Shown piece after piece: positions 11,942 to 25,138 of a stretch of DNA of 64,000 nt. A model generated the notes under the pieces. It ran no database searches. It saw only the letters and a list, made by a program, of their open reading frames with translations, and was not told the origin of the DNA. Every line of letters begins with the position of its first letter. Position 1 is the stretch's first letter. The stretch is taken from the NCBI RefSeq assembly GCF_000001735.4, contig NC_003071.7, positions 15,785,443 to 15,849,442 of the forward strand, in the 5' to 3' direction. This DNA comes from Arabidopsis thaliana (taxonomy: Eukaryota; Streptophyta; Magnoliopsida; Brassicales; Brassicaceae). A program made the translations under genes and the position numbers.

Positions 11942-14900
11942 TCAAAACAGAGTAGTTTGGCGACCGATTCTTCTCGGTAAACCAAAGTTTTGATAAGATC
12001 GGATCTCACCATGAACTGTAGCCGTCACAATCACCATCCCCCAAGCCGTTGGCTGTATAGTTTGCGGACCATGCCCTCCACTGTCGAACCATGACCAAGA
12101 AGATAACCTTGACGATGTGTTTATCGATGGAGATTCCCCAAACCTCGATGAATGCTGCTCCGAAGAGTTCATACTCGACCGAAACGACTCACTGCTTCCC
12201 AGCTCCGGTCCTGCCTCTTCCTCTGGTTGAATCTGACTCTTTGTAGCGGCTTTCTTAGGCATTGGAGGTAACCCTGATTTTTTATTCCGGTTAGATGTAG
12301 TTGGTCCAGTCGCCGAGGTTTCTTCTTTTGTTGGTGAGCTTATGGTGGATGAAGGCTGGCTTGAAGTAGATATGCGCTTTGAGTGGCGTTTAGAGTGAAT
12401 CTGAACTGGTGGTGGCTCACCTCTAACATGACCATGCCAAGGAACAGCGGCTGAGACATCTTTGCAATGAAAATGTTCGTGAGATTGTGTCGTGAGTGTT
12501 GATCTTGTTCGGTGAAAGTCATTCTTCCATAAGTAAACTTGAGAGTCTTCACTCGCACATATTATGTATTTCCCATCTTGGCTATACGAAGCAGAGAGTT
12601 GGCTACATGTGTTTCTAAAGCCTGTCAACAAAAAGTATCAGTTTTTGTTTTTGTTCATCTTGGCTCTAGTGCTTGTAGAGAATTTACCTTTGAATTTGTG
12701 AATAACTTCAGAACCGTCTAGTATTCGAATCCGTGAATCAGCGGATGTGACAAGAACTTCAGATGGATTCACCGGGGAAAACTATATAATGGCATCAACA
12801 ACTTGTTAACATTTTAGTTTACTAAAGTCTTAAGAAGGATTTTGGCTTTTAAAGAAAGGAACCTGAAAACTAGTGATCTTCCTTTTCGCTTGTGATTTCT
12901 TGTTGCTCTGAACATCAATCTGATTAGTTTGGCTCAGCTTACAATCTGTTCTACAGAAGAAAAAAGCGCGTCGCAATGAAAAGAAGTATTCAACTGGTAA
13001 ACATGATGTTTGATACAGAAAGAGCTTAGGAAGAACCTTCTGTATCGTAAGCACGACAAATTCCTTTATGTGACCCGATAAGTGCACCCTTCAACCGAAA
13101 AAACCAAAACTTCCATCATTATAAAAACACCATAATGGATGGATTTTGTAGACTACTCCAAGAAACAGAGCAAAAAACAGAGCAAAAAAACAGAGCAAAT
13201 ACCTGACCGTCTGGTGTGTAGCAAGCAGCAGTAACCATTTCATGAAGATCACTCCATTCCACAACATGTCGATCTTGTATGCTCCATATCCTTATTTTAG
13301 CGTCAAGTGAACCACTTAAGAAATAATTTTCATCCACTGGACTGAACTGAATACATGTCACTGTTGAATCAATGAGACAATATAGTCAAAAGTGCATGCA
13401 GAAAATTAATAGCTAGATGTGAAGATAGGATACAAAAGATTTGTCTTACCATAGTCATTATGGGCAAACAGTTTGAGACATGTTTTGGTTTCTATATCCC
13501 ATAACCTGACTGTTTTGTCCATAGAAGATGAAAGAAGAAGCTGAGATTTGGACCATGAAAGATCCAAAATAGCATCCAGATGACCTTTCAAAGAGCAAAC
13601 AGGCTTATCAGAAAACGAGAAGACTGTTTCAGGAACATGTACGTAATCCGGAATATGATTGTGTCGTCTCCCGGATGATCCCTTTCCTTTCTTTTTCTTC
13701 TCTACCACAGTTATCTCATTTCCAGAAGAGTCACAAAGTGAAGGATGAATAGGAGTGAGACTTCCTTCATTCATAGACATTAGTTCACATTCTTGAACCT
13801 CCCACACATGAATGACTCTATCCGCTCCTCCGCTCGCTAGATAATGAGCATCTTGACTAAACTTGATAGTCCAAACCGCACCCTCATGAGCTTGAATCTC
13901 TTGACACATATGTAAAGCACTTAACTCCTTGTAAGATTTCCCTGTTGGTCTAACTTTCACCCACTCATTAGCTTTACCATGTTTATGATCTTTCCCCTTT
14001 TTCGGACTATCAGTGCTTCCATCGCTTACATCTTTATCCGCAACGCGTAAACTCATGGAATGAGCTACACCTTTAATGTTCTTCAACAATGCAGCTCCTC
14101 TTCTCTTACTTAACCTCACACTCTTGGAAAGATACGAATTAAACTTGCGAAGATCCATTAACGGTTCGTAGTTAATCCTATTCACATTCTCTCTACGCAT
14201 AAGCTCTTTAACCACAGGTGAATAACCAACACATTTCTCAAACTCCTCCAAAGTTAATTGCTTCCCTGTTTGCAGATCACTAAGCCTATTCCACATTCCA
14301 TCTTCATCATACTCATTCACTATAAACTCTTTCCCTGTATCAAGATTCTTTATCAAGAAAAACGCGCCAACCCTCGCATTCGACATTACCGATGTCAACG
14401 CCTCTCCACCACCGCGCAAAGCTTTTCCATTTCCACAAACCGCAGGTGTTTGTCTGATCGGAGTTTGGTACTGACAAATCCTTGTCCTTGTAGGACAAAT
14501 AGTAGAATACGTTCTTGTAAGACGCTGCTTTGAGATTTTCCCTAAAATCTCTTCTTTTCTTCGTTTCTCAATCAAGAACCTCTCAATATCTGATTCCGAT
14601 CTTGACCTCGCAAGCATAACCGGAACATGATCATGATCTTGTTCATCAACCTCATGATTCATCTTCTTCTTCATCTTCTTTTCTTCACCGTTACTAACAA
14701 CAGGCGCATTAGAAACAACGCGACGAATGGAAACAGCACTAACCATATCTTTATTACTAGCAAGTCCCATCCCATGGAGAAGACGACGACGACGCTCAGA
14801 TATAGATCCCGGAGCAGCCATCCAAATATCGTAATCAGGAGACATCGCCGGCGTACGAAATTTCCTAGAGGCGGTGGTTAAGGAAGAGACGGCTGAAGAA

Positions 14901-15097
14901 AACGAGAGTCGACAATCGTCGAAATCTTCATCTTCATCGGAAGAAGAAGCATTAGCCATGTCGAAAGTTAAAGCAGAAGAGAGACGATCATGAGTTTCGA
15001 AGAATCTATCATCATCTTCATCTTCAAAATCTCCTAATCCTTCCCAGTTCATCGTCATTGTCTTCTTCCGATCCAATTTGTTTCCATCTTCCATCAT
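11942..15097 (-). CDS. WD40-repeat protein, WDR44-like
   Basis: Six exons (13450-15097, 13203-13360, 13037-13088, 12863-12945, 12688-12781, 11942-12621) join in frame to 904 residues, or 903 from the second of two adjacent ATGs. The N-terminal 400 residues are acidic, Ser-rich and lack a known domain. WD repeats start near residue 410 (IQAHEGAVWTIKFSQDAHYLASGGADRVIHVW is split here as AHEGAVWTIKFS and GGADRVIHVW) and continue with GHLDAILDLSWS, DKTVRLWD, SGSLDAKIRIW, GSHKGICRAYDT and SEDSQVYLW. A Ser/Pro/Lys-rich insert precedes a short C-terminal strand, HGEIRSYQNFGLPRRI. The family resembles WDR44/Rabphilin-11, suggesting a scaffold in membrane traffic; this role is inferred. The terminal exon contains a GTGAG that is read through, since the downstream strand is family-typical. 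Confidence 0.9.
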
Positions 15098-16246
15098 CTA
15101 CCAACTAGCTCCACCGAATTTGAAAATGGTGATTGAAATCTGAAATCAGAAAATTTGGCCGATCATTGATGATTCAGAGGCACCGTTATGGAATGATGGG
15201 CAAATCGGGAATTATGGAGGAAAGTGTTGAAGACGTGTTTTGTCTTTTTGTAAGACACATCGATCTCTTCACGTTCAATTTCATTACCATAAGTCCATAA
15301 CTAATAAAAATGTTTGATGATGTTAATTAAGATCTTAAGTCAAAACCAAAGGTCGTGGAAGCATGTTTTGCTTTCGTTATAATTCAAACCTTAATTTACG
15401 TTTTGTTCGACTATTAGTGTGAACAAAATCATATACTATGTTCGACTTTACGTGTTAAAGATACTTACATAAAATTACTAAGGATAACTATTTTTAAAGT
15501 TTGGTGTTAATTTCTTTTTAATCAACAATTTTTTGTTTTTGTTTTTTTTTGCTATTTTTATAGCGAATTTAAAACTACTAGACATTGACCAAGAAGACTG
15601 ATAATGCGAGGGAACCACATTCTAGCAAATCTTGAGTCTTGACCATCATGCCAAAATGTTTTACTAGGAAGAATATCAATAAGCTATCATCTTTTTCTTT
15701 ATTAAATCAGTTTAGATTTTACATTAGAAAGGAACAAGTTGAATATTAACAAGACTTTTGACCATAATAAGAAAAAGTTATGAATTTTTGTATTATGTTC
15801 AGAAGAGAGTGTATTGGAGATAATTTGGAGAGAGCAGATTGAATATAGGTGACCAACCAAAAAAAGAAGAAGATATCATCTGAACAAACTTATTAAAGAA
15901 CATTGACTCTCATTTCTCAGTTAAGTTGGTACTGAAATACATCAGGGATACTCTTGAACACAAGATTGGTTCATATGAAGGATCAGAGTGTCATAATCAT
16001 CTCAGAATTTTTTTATACTAACTTTTATTTCTGATCCAGGCAGAACAAGATATATAAGCAAGATTAGTTTTGCAAGCTAATAAAAATCTTAAAAGTTGAA
16101 GACTAGAGTTGCAAACATTTCAAAGAAGCTCTCTAATCACTTTGAATTGAACGTTTTTTTAAGGTTGACAAGAATCAAAACAGAACGAGTACAGTTCTAT
16201 GTACATACATCTCTTCATATATGTTTTGAGTCTCAACATCATTTTG
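15098..16246. other. Intergenic, WD40 gene 5' side to FHY1 3' side
   Basis: AT-rich, no credible coding frame. The first 150 bp next to 15097 should be the WD40 gene leader and promoter; sequence close to 16247 is FHY1 3' UTR. No repeats recognised. Confidence 0.5.
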
Positions 16247-17254
16247 TTACAGCATTAGCGTTGAGAAGTATTGTTCAAATTCTTGATCAATGGTAGGCTT
16301 CTTTGTCTCATGTAGAGTAGAATCATCTGTACACATGAAACCAAGTTAGTGAATCCCCGGTTCATTGAATCAATACGGTCAAACCAAAATCCGGTTTTCT
16401 TTACCTTGGTTAACAGTCCATCTTCCAGAGGACAGAACAAACTTAGCAGCATTACTACTACATCCTTTAGCATCTTCCTCTTCTTCTTCTTGTTCATCGA
16501 GATAGAGAATGTTTTCAATGACTTTCTCTGAAAAATCCTCTAAGTTCTGAGTCCCATAGATGTAATCTAGATGGCTTTCGAAAGAGATCATCTTGTCTTC
16601 ACCGCATGATCCAGATGATTCCTCTTTCATCTCTATATCATTGTTACACTCCATAGAAGTTGTTGAGTTCACATAAGAAGACATTGAATACTCTGTATCA
16701 ATCTCCGAGTTACCATTTGTATTCTCTGAACAAGCAACATTGGCAAAACAAGTGTGTTTTGACAGAGGTAATAACGATAACTCATCAGATTGATCTGTCT
16801 GAAATTTCCTCTTCTTGCTCACCTCAACTTCTTCCATTTTCAACACATTTTTACTACTACTTATGATCATGTGATGGAAACTGCAAAAAAAAAGAACAAC
16901 ACATATTAAGATAGTGGATGGATCTTAATCACCAAATATATGAAATTGACTTTATTAATCTTGAACTTAATAAGGGTTTAGGAAAGAATAACAGGAAAAC
17001 TTTCTTAATCTCAACGATTAAATAAGCTAAAATCAAGATAAAACTTCAATCATCCTCTGCAGCTATGATTTTTGGTCAACCATTGACATGAATACATACA
17101 TAATCAGTCAATCCTCTGTATCTTAAAGAAACTGAGAAGAAGCATAATAAGAAATTTGATCTCTAATGATAATATATAGGAATAGATTGAGAAACTGAAA
17201 CCTGTTAATCTCAGATGGCTTCTCGTTGTTGTTATCCACTTCCACTTCAGGCAT
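16247..17254 (-). CDS. FHY1: FHY1, phytochrome A nuclear-import adaptor
   Basis: Three exons (17202-17254, 16405-16880, 16247-16326) join in frame to 202 residues, matching FHY1. FHY1 carries light-activated phytochrome A into the nucleus and is required for far-red responses. Visible parts: nuclear-localisation signal SKKRK (residues 39-43), nuclear-export-type LSLLPL (52-57), an acidic middle, an EEEEED tract, and the conserved C-terminal septin-related segment ending FEQYFSTLML, which binds phyA. Exon 1 encodes only 17 complete codons. The upstream region has the CACGCGC site used by FHY3/FAR1 and an ACGT element beside it, consistent with published control by FHY3/FAR1 and HY5. Confidence 0.96.
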
Positions 17255-17478
17255 AGATCGCAGAGAGAGAGAGAGAGATAGAGAGAGTTCAAAGATAATT
17301 GTTTTTCTTATTACTCTTTTAAAAAATGCTCTTTCCACTTTCAGAGGGTCTGAAAATCTGGAAACTGCGTAACTTAAAATACATAAATTAAGCATCAAGT
17401 GTACGACGCGCTACGTTGGAGCGTGTATTACACGAAACATTTGAATCCGTTGATCTCGTCGACATGGTGTTTGATTTG

Positions 17479-17485
17479 GCGCGTG
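17479..17485 (-). promoter_or_regulatory. FHY3/FAR1 binding site (FBS) upstream of FHY1
   Basis: The minus strand reads CACGCGC, the published FHY3/FAR1 binding sequence in the FHY1 and FHL promoters. It lies about 225 bp upstream of the FHY1 ATG. An ACGT core (TACGTG, 17495-17500) sits about 10 bp further from the gene, agreeing with the reported neighbouring HY5 element. Confidence 0.8.
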
Positions 17486-17494
17486 AAAAGAGTC

Positions 17495-17500
17495 TACGTG
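17495..17500. promoter_or_regulatory. ACGT-containing element (HY5-type) upstream of FHY1
   Basis: TACGTG on the plus strand (CACGTA on the minus). HY5 binds ACGT-core elements and is reported to dampen FHY3/FAR1 activation of FHY1 through a site next to the FBS. Sequence and spacing fit; binding is inferred. Confidence 0.65.
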
Positions 17501-18057
17501 TTGGCGAGGTGACCCATCTTCTTACACGGGACCGTTTTTTATTTTTATCTTTCGCTCCATACGATTTTGCAATCTTTTTTACTATTGTCCCATAACGATT
17601 TTATGGGCTTTTGGATGAGGATGTATAAATATTTATCAATTTTTCCCTTACATAGGTATAAATATTCATTATCTTACAAAGATAATAGTTTATAAATTTT
17701 ATATCATTATTTAAAGAAAATAATATGATGTAGAACTGTCTTTTTAAATTTCTATTAAAAACTTAATTTTAGAAGAATTTGGATTTTTTTTACAAAAATT
17801 TTTAGAAAAACTTCTCAACTATTTGGTAATTATTTTTTTGGACAATTTGTTCTTTTTCCAGATAAACTATTAGCTTGGTACCATAATGACAAAATAGTAT
17901 TTTTAGTTCTTTACTTGGTCTGGTCTACTAGCTAAGCAAAAAAATATCTTACTAATAATTTATAATAATTGACACGTCATAATGTACTGGATCACGTGCA
18001 TCGCATGTTTAGACGAGAGTATCATATGGCGCTGTCTGATGATTTTGGTAGCATTCA
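17501..18057. other. Intergenic between FHY1 promoter and GID4 3' side
   Basis: Very AT-rich, no credible coding frame, no clear repeat ends. CACGTG occurs near 17995 in ATCACGTGCATC, close to the 3' side of the next gene. Confidence 0.45.
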
Positions 18058-20073
18058 TCATTGCAACTCGTAAGAAGAAAAGCTGAAACCAGATCTTCCT
18101 TCGTTAACTGTTTTCAGCTCCAGCTTCTGAAACGGACTGTCCAGAAACAAAATATCATCAGGTTTTATCTCAAACAACAACAGATTATATAGTTTGTATC
18201 TTGGACTAACCTGCTGTTTGGATCATAATAGAAACCGCTGATGGAACCATCGCTGCAGGAGAAGCATACGTAGTAAAATCCAGCTATTGTTAGTCCACAA
18301 TCTGTGCCAACGTTTACAAAGTATTGCTCTTTCCATCTCTGCACCACCACAAAAATAAACCCGAGTTGCAGGAATTATGGAATACTTGAGAGAAAATGAT
18401 GATTGGATTCGATAGGAAAAACTGAGAGTTATACCATAAATATATAAGGATAATTGTTAAGATCCAATTGCCTGCCACCATCAGATTCAACTTGTCCCTG
18501 CAGTATTAAGTCCAGAACGTTGCTTAGGAGATGTTACTGACTATACAAACAATGTTACTCGAGTGTTACCTGAAGAGGCGAAAAAGACGGGAACTTTGAC
18601 CAATGTCTCATATCATCTTCCCTCCTGTGACAAACAAACTTTCAAAAATTTATTCACGATAAGAAATCATCAGTTTCAAATCTACAAGAATATAGGAATT
18701 GGGACATACGTTGCTTCCCATTTTCCGGTGTAAAAGGTATAATTCTTTCCATCAACGATTTCCCCTTCCCAGAATGTTATGACCTGACACTCACAGAATC
18801 AAGAATCGTGTCCCCTATTAGAAATTCAAGGGGAAGCAATATGAAGAAAAAATGAGTAAGAGTGTAAGGGCTTACAGGAGTGTCTGCCATGGGAACGTTT
18901 AGAGCTTCCATGGTGCCACAAAGATAACCATGTTCAAGGTCAATACCCTGTATCTGGACGTTGACTCTCCAAGCTTCCTCCTTCTGTTGATTAGAGACAT
19001 TTTGCGTACCAGAAAATGCCTGCAGCACAGCATAAAAACATGTGTGTTCCTCATCTTTAGGTTCATTATGAATAAACAATCTCTTTGAGCCAATGAATGT
19101 TATACAATCCCAACTAGATACAAATGCACTTGAATTAAGCATACATGTCAACATGAAAAAGATATGAAGCCAATCAAAGCAGACAAGGCCAACTTCTAAT
19201 TGGTATAACAAAAATCAGCATTACTAGAGAATCGTTATGCAACCAGAACACTTGAACAAGTTGCAGATCTAATGGGAAGAAAGTAACTAGACCCATGATG
19301 TTTGTTGCCTGCCTATGAATGATGCTTTGTGCCTGAACAACGAGACACGAGATCTTTAAGTTCTTTTATGCTAACCTAAGTAGCTAAACATCATGGAAAC
19401 TTATAACTTTCCTTCTCATCTTACCATAGCCTCTCTCTCACAAATTTCACATAAAGTATACTAGCAAACCCTTGTGAAGCAAAGTTTCTTCTATAACTAC
19501 CACAGCCAATCGACAGAATCAACAATAAAAAAATTAGCTATTCTTGTGATTTCAAGTATTCATAAGTAAGAACTTGTCAAGTTTGAGAGAAAATTCACCT
19601 TTACACATAAAAACCCCTAAGATAATGTCTTTATAGGTATACTCAGATTCTGCTTACACATAAGGTTATGTTCATAAAAAGAGTGTGCATACATAACCAC
19701 AGATGCACAAGCATAACTAATAAAGTTCTTTCTAGTCCTAACCAATATTCCCAAGACCTCTATGGTCAGACACTTGAGAGAAAAACTTGTAAAAATCCAA
19801 GTATCATACGAATCCTAGAAATAAATTTCTGCAAAATAACATGTTTTGTTAATTCATTAATCGTTGTACCTGGCCAGCGCCGAGAAGTGAACTAGGGGGA
19901 AGTGGTGATCGATTCCCAGGATCAGTTCCTAAATGGCAACAAATCTCAACAAATGAGCGAGAGAGCCACAAAGAGGGAACATAAACAAACAAACCTAAAT
20001 TCAAAACTTGAAGAAGCGATCAAAAACCTGAAACTTGAGCAGGCGTGTTGCTCTCAACAACTCTCACCGGCAT
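18058..20073 (-). CDS. GID4: GID4/Vid24-like substrate receptor of a CTLH E3 ligase
   Basis: Eight exons (20028-20073, 19870-19928, 18876-19019, 18710-18783, 18570-18624, 18435-18497, 18211-18338, 18058-18136) join in frame to 215 residues. The Vid24/GID4 beta-barrel is clear: SSLLGAGQAFSGTQNVS, WRVNVQIQGIDLEHGYLCGT, then ITFWEGEIVDGKNYTFYTGKW and the terminal FYYVCFSCSDGSISGFYYDP segment. In yeast and animals this fold recognises N-terminal proline degrons and targets proteins for ubiquitination. The protein is shorter than yeast or human GID4, lacking the long N-terminal extension and starting about 20 residues before the barrel. It lies head to head with the purine gene, 595 bp between start codons. 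Family confident; targets in this plant cannot be read from sequence. Confidence 0.88.
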
Positions 20074-20668
20074 TTTCTTCCGTCTCCTCCTTTCCGTCTG
20101 ATAAAAATCCGATCTTTGGTGCGACCAAATCAAATCGTGGAGCCTAATCAAAAACCACATCTCATCATACCCGGTTCGGTTTTCTTAACCGAATCAAATT
20201 ATACATAAAACGGATTAGGCTTCTCCGGTTTTCGACTGCGTTTTGTATAAAACCTCTCAAAAACCTTTTCTTCTCTCCCCGTCAGACCGATCTTCTCTCT
20301 CCTCGCCGCCGCCTCCAAATCCGGAAGAAGCTTTTTTCCACCTCTATTATCGAACTTGCTTTATAAAAATCTAACCTTTGGACCTGACTTTCCGACTTCT
20401 CTCTCTGTCTAGCTGCTTCTCTCACCCAGGTTTGCCTTCCTCTCAAGTTGAAGCTGCGGCTTTATTAGTTTAGCTATTGACTCTAAGAATGTTACTTGAA
20501 TCCATTCACATGAGCTTCTTACGTCGTTTTCATTGGTTTAGCTATTGACGTTGACTTGGGTTTTGCTTGAGTTCATTCTCTATTGTGGTCTACCATACTT
20601 TTTCATGTTACTTGATTGCATATTTATAAAACGGTGCTAAAAGTATTCCGTTTTGTATAGCATTCTAG
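20074..20668. promoter_or_regulatory. Shared bidirectional promoter, GID4-like and PurK-PurE genes
   Basis: Only 595 bp separate the two ATGs. A short hairpin, TTCGGTT-loop-AACCGAA, lies near 20175-20192. C/T-rich leader sequence runs from about 20265 to 20428. CACCCAG/GTTTGCC near 20429 and TTTTGTATAG near 20660 look like donor and acceptor of a 5' UTR intron ending just before the purine-gene ATG. Confidence 0.55.
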
Positions 20669-23600
20669 ATGTTGCTTTTGAAACAAAGCTCAGCTGCTGT
20701 TCTTGTCGTTGGAAATACAACTCCAGTCCTTCACACTTCTCGCTCCACCTACAGAGTTGGACCTTTTCCAGTGACCAGAACGCAGTCGTTCCAGAGTTTG
20801 ACTATGGCAAATTTGCAGAAGCTTCCCACTTCTTCGTCTGGGAAATTGAATACGGCTTCAGCTGTGCCCTGTAGCTCTCACGATGCTTCTCCTATCAGGT
20901 ACCTATGTCCCCTGTATTGAGTATAATGGTGTCAACCATTCTTCTTAAGTATTTTCTCGATTCTTATTATTTTCTTGGCTATTGTGGTGTGTTAAAAGAT
21001 AAACGAGATTGGATCAATTAAGCTGAAAGGTGAAAGTCGTTGTATTTAAACCACATATCAATTAAGCCTGCATATATTAATCTGTGAAAATGAAGAAAAA
21101 TTTCTCTTTTCTTGTAAGTTTCATGGACATGAGAAGTTGCATAGCTGTTGTGGTTAAGATTGCATCACACCAATTGCAATGACGAATAAAATATAGAAAC
21201 TAGCTGTGCTTCCCTGCTCGTTTCTCTGTTACTAGACACAAAGATTTGAAAATAGTAAGACTGGGGAAGGAATTTCTAATGTTATTTATCTTTCCTCTTT
21301 GCAAGTGAGAATCGCGAGAATAAACATGTCCATGGAGTTTCTGAGAAAATTGTGGGAGTTCTTGGGGGTGGACAATTGGGTCGTATGCTTTGCCAAGCTG
21401 CTTCTCAGTTGGCTATCAAAGTGATGATTTTAGATCCTTCTAAAAATTGTTCAGCAAGTGCATTGTCCTACGGTCACATGGTTGATAGCTTTGACGACAG
21501 TGCTACAGTAGAAGAATTTGCAAAAAGGTCTCTTCTTTTGTTTGTTTCTTGAATGCTTCAGGTTCTCAATTCTTATTTTCATTACAATATTTATGGTTAT
21601 TTTTGTTTATTGTCGTAGTTAGATGTGGAGTCTTAACTGTAGAAATTGAACATGTTGACGTGGACACACTAGAGAAGCTTGAGAAACAAGGAGTGGATTG
21701 CCAACCCAAAGCTTCTACTATTAGGATAATACAGGTTTCATAACCTCTCAAATATTTCATCAAATGGAGTTATGTATAGTCAAAGTTTTTCAGCAATTTT
21801 ATTTATATGTGGCAGTTTGATGTTCCAGGATAAATACATGCAAAAGGTTCATTTCTCTCAGCATGGCATCCCACTTCCAGAATTTATGGAGGTTAGGCCC
21901 TTGTTTATACTTTGTTGAAAGAATCACTCATTAAGTTCTCCATGAATCATGAGGAGTTTGTTAATTGTTTTTACCCCTAAACCTCACCACATCAGATAAG
22001 CGATATTGAAGGAGCAAGAAAAGCAGGTGAACTTTTCGGTTACCCTCTTATGATCAAGAGCAAACGATTGGCTTATGATGGACGTGGAAATGCAGTTGCC
22101 AACAACCAAGATGAGCTTTCTTCTGCTGTAACGGGTAAACCCTTAACTAACCATATTTAATTTGGTTTCATAGTTTCTAGTAACAGTTAAACCAGTTAAT
22201 CGTGTACAATGCCACAGTCAACGAGAAAACAAAAAATTGTGAGTTACATGAACCAGAATGCTCATGTGAAACTAGCAATAGTGTTCTGAGACAATCCTTG
22301 ACATTTATTCTAAAGTTGGTATTAAGCCCTGACACCTATGTCTATAGTAGATATCCTAGACATACTTTTTAGCTCTACAGTGTAATCTTTGTTTCCCTGC
22401 GTTTGCCTCAATATTTTTTTCTCTTTTCCAGCTCTTGGAGGTTTCAGTCGTGGTTTGTATATTGAGAAATGGGCACCTTTTGTTAAGGTAGGATGACAAA
22501 TTTATCTGCTTTAGTAACTTATTGAGCTCTGACATGTATAATCGGTTGCATATCAAATTTTAGGAGTTAGCTGTTATTGTGGCTAGGGGGAGAGATGGTT
22601 CTATGGTTTGTTATCCCGTTGTTGAAACCATTCACAGGTAACTCAAAAGCGCGACTAAATTTTAATTATAAGATTGAAAGGTATGATACAAATTGTTACT
22701 TTCTAGTTTCTACTAATACACCTTGAAATGCATTCTAGGGATAACATATGCCATATAGTTAAAGCACCTGCAGATGTGCCTTGGAAGATTAACAAACTTG
22801 CCACCGATGTTGCCCAAAAGGCTGTCGGTTCTTTAGAAGGTGCTGGTGTTTTTGCAGTTGAACTGTTCTTGACAGAGGATAGTCAGGTATTTTCTCATAA
22901 ATTTTAGGCACTTTACCTTTTTTATTTTTATTTTTAACTTATCAGAGTTAGTTCCTCCCAGATTCTGCTAAACGAAGTTGCACCTAGACCACACAACAGT
23001 GGCCATCAAACGATCGAGTGCTGTTATACTTCACAGTTTGAACAACACTTGCGAGCTGTGGTTGGTCTTCCACTTGGTGATCCGTCAATGAGAACTCCGG
23101 CGTCCATTATGTACAATATTCTGGGAGAAGATGATGTAATTGATGTTTGTCTTTACTTTATCATTTGAATTTAATACCTGTTGCATCATCTTTTTATCCG
23201 TTTAATGAACATGTAGTGGACTTCTGGTTTTATTTATTTTTAAATCAGGGAGAAGCAGGTTTCAAATTGGCTCATCGGCTTATTGCAAGGGCTCTGTGTA
23301 TTCCAGGTGCATCTGTTCATTGGTATGACAAGCCAGGTTAGATTTTTGTTCTCTTATAGCTTTCTTGTGGTATGTTGCAAGTTTTTGTGAACTATTTTGG
23401 TTACTCACAAAGCCTGTATGATAAACTTCTTATTGTTAGAAATGAGAAAGCAGAGAAAGATGGGTCACATCACTCTTGTTGGGCAGTCTATGGGCATTTT
23501 GGAACAAAGGTTACAATGCATATTAAGTGAGCAAAGCCACCAAGTACACGGTCAGTTTCCATAGCATCGTTTGGTATCTATATTCTATTGGCTTTTAGTT

Positions 23601-24798
23601 TCTGAATGCCTTCAAACTTATCTCACCAAAATCTGTTGTATAACCTTTTTGTGAACAGTGCACTCTTCGTTTTAATGATTGTTGAACCCTTCATGAATCT
23701 TAAAAGTATCCGACTGAATTTGTGTTGCTTGTTATTTACACATGGCAGAGACACCTCGTGTTGCTATCATCATGGGTTCAGACACGGATCTTCCTGTTAT
23801 GAAGGATGCTGCCAAAATTCTGGACCTGTTTGGTGTGACACATGAGGTAAATGTTAAGATCTGCTCGAATAATTGAATTTGGCACGACTTACATGAATTA
23901 TTATAATCCACTGAAGACAGACAGAAGAAACCTGAAGTTTGTAATTTGGTAAAACTAACTGTGAAGAAGCTCAAACATATACTTTGCAATTATGCATTGC
24001 CCAATATTTGGTCACATAGATAATTCATGGCCTTAACCTCTGTGCATCTTGAATGGTCCGATATGGTATCATTTGCTTACAGGTAAAGATAGTTTCTGCT
24101 CATCGCACCCCAGAGATGATGTATACATATGCAACCTCAGCTCATAGTCGAGGCGTTCAAGTCATTATTGCAGGTGCTGGTGGTGCTGCTCACTTACCAG
24201 GTATGTCTTTAACATGAACTCATCTTGTCCCCTCCCACAAGATTGTTACTGTAAAATAATGGATTTTCTTGGAAATTAGGTATGGTTGCTTCACTCACTC
24301 CTTTGCCTGTGATTGGTGTCCCTGTCCGTGCTACCCGTTTGGATGGAGTTGATTCACTTCTTTCCATCGTTCAGGTACACTTTCATTGCATCATAATTAA
24401 CTTCAGCTATTGATTTTCTTGCACCATTTGAAACGATTTAGGTCTGCGATTCTTAAGCCTTTCCATTTATTCTTTTTCTTTTTGTTACCAAAGATGCCTA
24501 GAGGTGTTCCTGTTGCGACAGTTGCAATAAACAATGCGACCAACGCAGCCTTGCTTGCAGTTCGGATGTTGGGAATCTCTGATACGGATCTTGTCTCAAG
24601 GTTCTCTTTCTTATCTTTTCTTTTGTTACATATGAGTCAGATAGAAGAAGAATTAGGGAACCTTAATATAAATGAGATTGGTGGATTTTGATTTGGTTGA
24701 TCAGGATGAGGCAGTACCAGGAAGACATGAGAGATGAGAACCTGAATAAAGGAGAGAAACTGGAGACAGAAGGTTGGGAATCATATTTGAACCAGTGA
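20669..24798 (+). CDS. Phosphoribosylaminoimidazole carboxylase (PurK-PurE fusion)
   Basis: Converts aminoimidazole ribonucleotide to its carboxylate, step six of de novo purine synthesis, in plastids. Sixteen exons join in frame to 642 residues (starts 20669, 21306, 21623, 21829, 21996, 22432, 22564, 22739, 22962, 23249, 23440, 23749, 24083, 24280, 24494, 24705). Residues 1 to about 75 are Ser/Thr-rich and fit a transit peptide. The PurK half opens with the glycine loop [12 protein letters not shown] and has ATP-grasp features ([28 protein letters not shown]). The PurE half begins near residue 474: [14 protein letters not shown], then SAHRTP (histidine 512) and [12 protein letters not shown]. 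This PurK-then-PurE order is that of yeast ADE2. All introns read GT-AG. A 5' UTR intron is likely. Confidence 0.95.
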
Positions 24799-25138
24799 GA
24801 GTGTTACTGGTCAGAGCACTCATTGGGAAATTGGGGAGTGAACCATCACGATTGATTTTGCTGCTACGAAGATCATAATAGAGTGATCTGAGAGTTAGCC
24901 TCAATTCTTGAGTTAGTTTGTTGTTGTAATTGTCATTGCCATCCGCTTTAAGTTTAAAGCATGATTCATTGGGAGTCAATGTAATTGAGCTTGTTTTTCC
25001 AAAAGATGTCCATGAAAACTGTAAGTTTTAACACTAAAGAGTCCTTTAACATGTGGATTTTGAAATAACACTGTTTACCCAAAGATTTGAGATTTTGTAT
25101 TTTTTCAAATCCAAATCCATTACAAATTGTTGAACCCG
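24799..25138. other. Convergent 3' flanks
   Basis: 3' UTR of the PurK-PurE gene runs into the 3' side of the minus-strand CER1-like gene. No gene or repeat seen. Confidence 0.6.

Noticed and set aside
12000-12012. Splice donor GTGAGAT at the end of the WD40 gene
   Set aside because: Reading through gives the family-typical C-terminal strand HGEIRSYQNFGLP and a stop; no suitable acceptor and exon follow.
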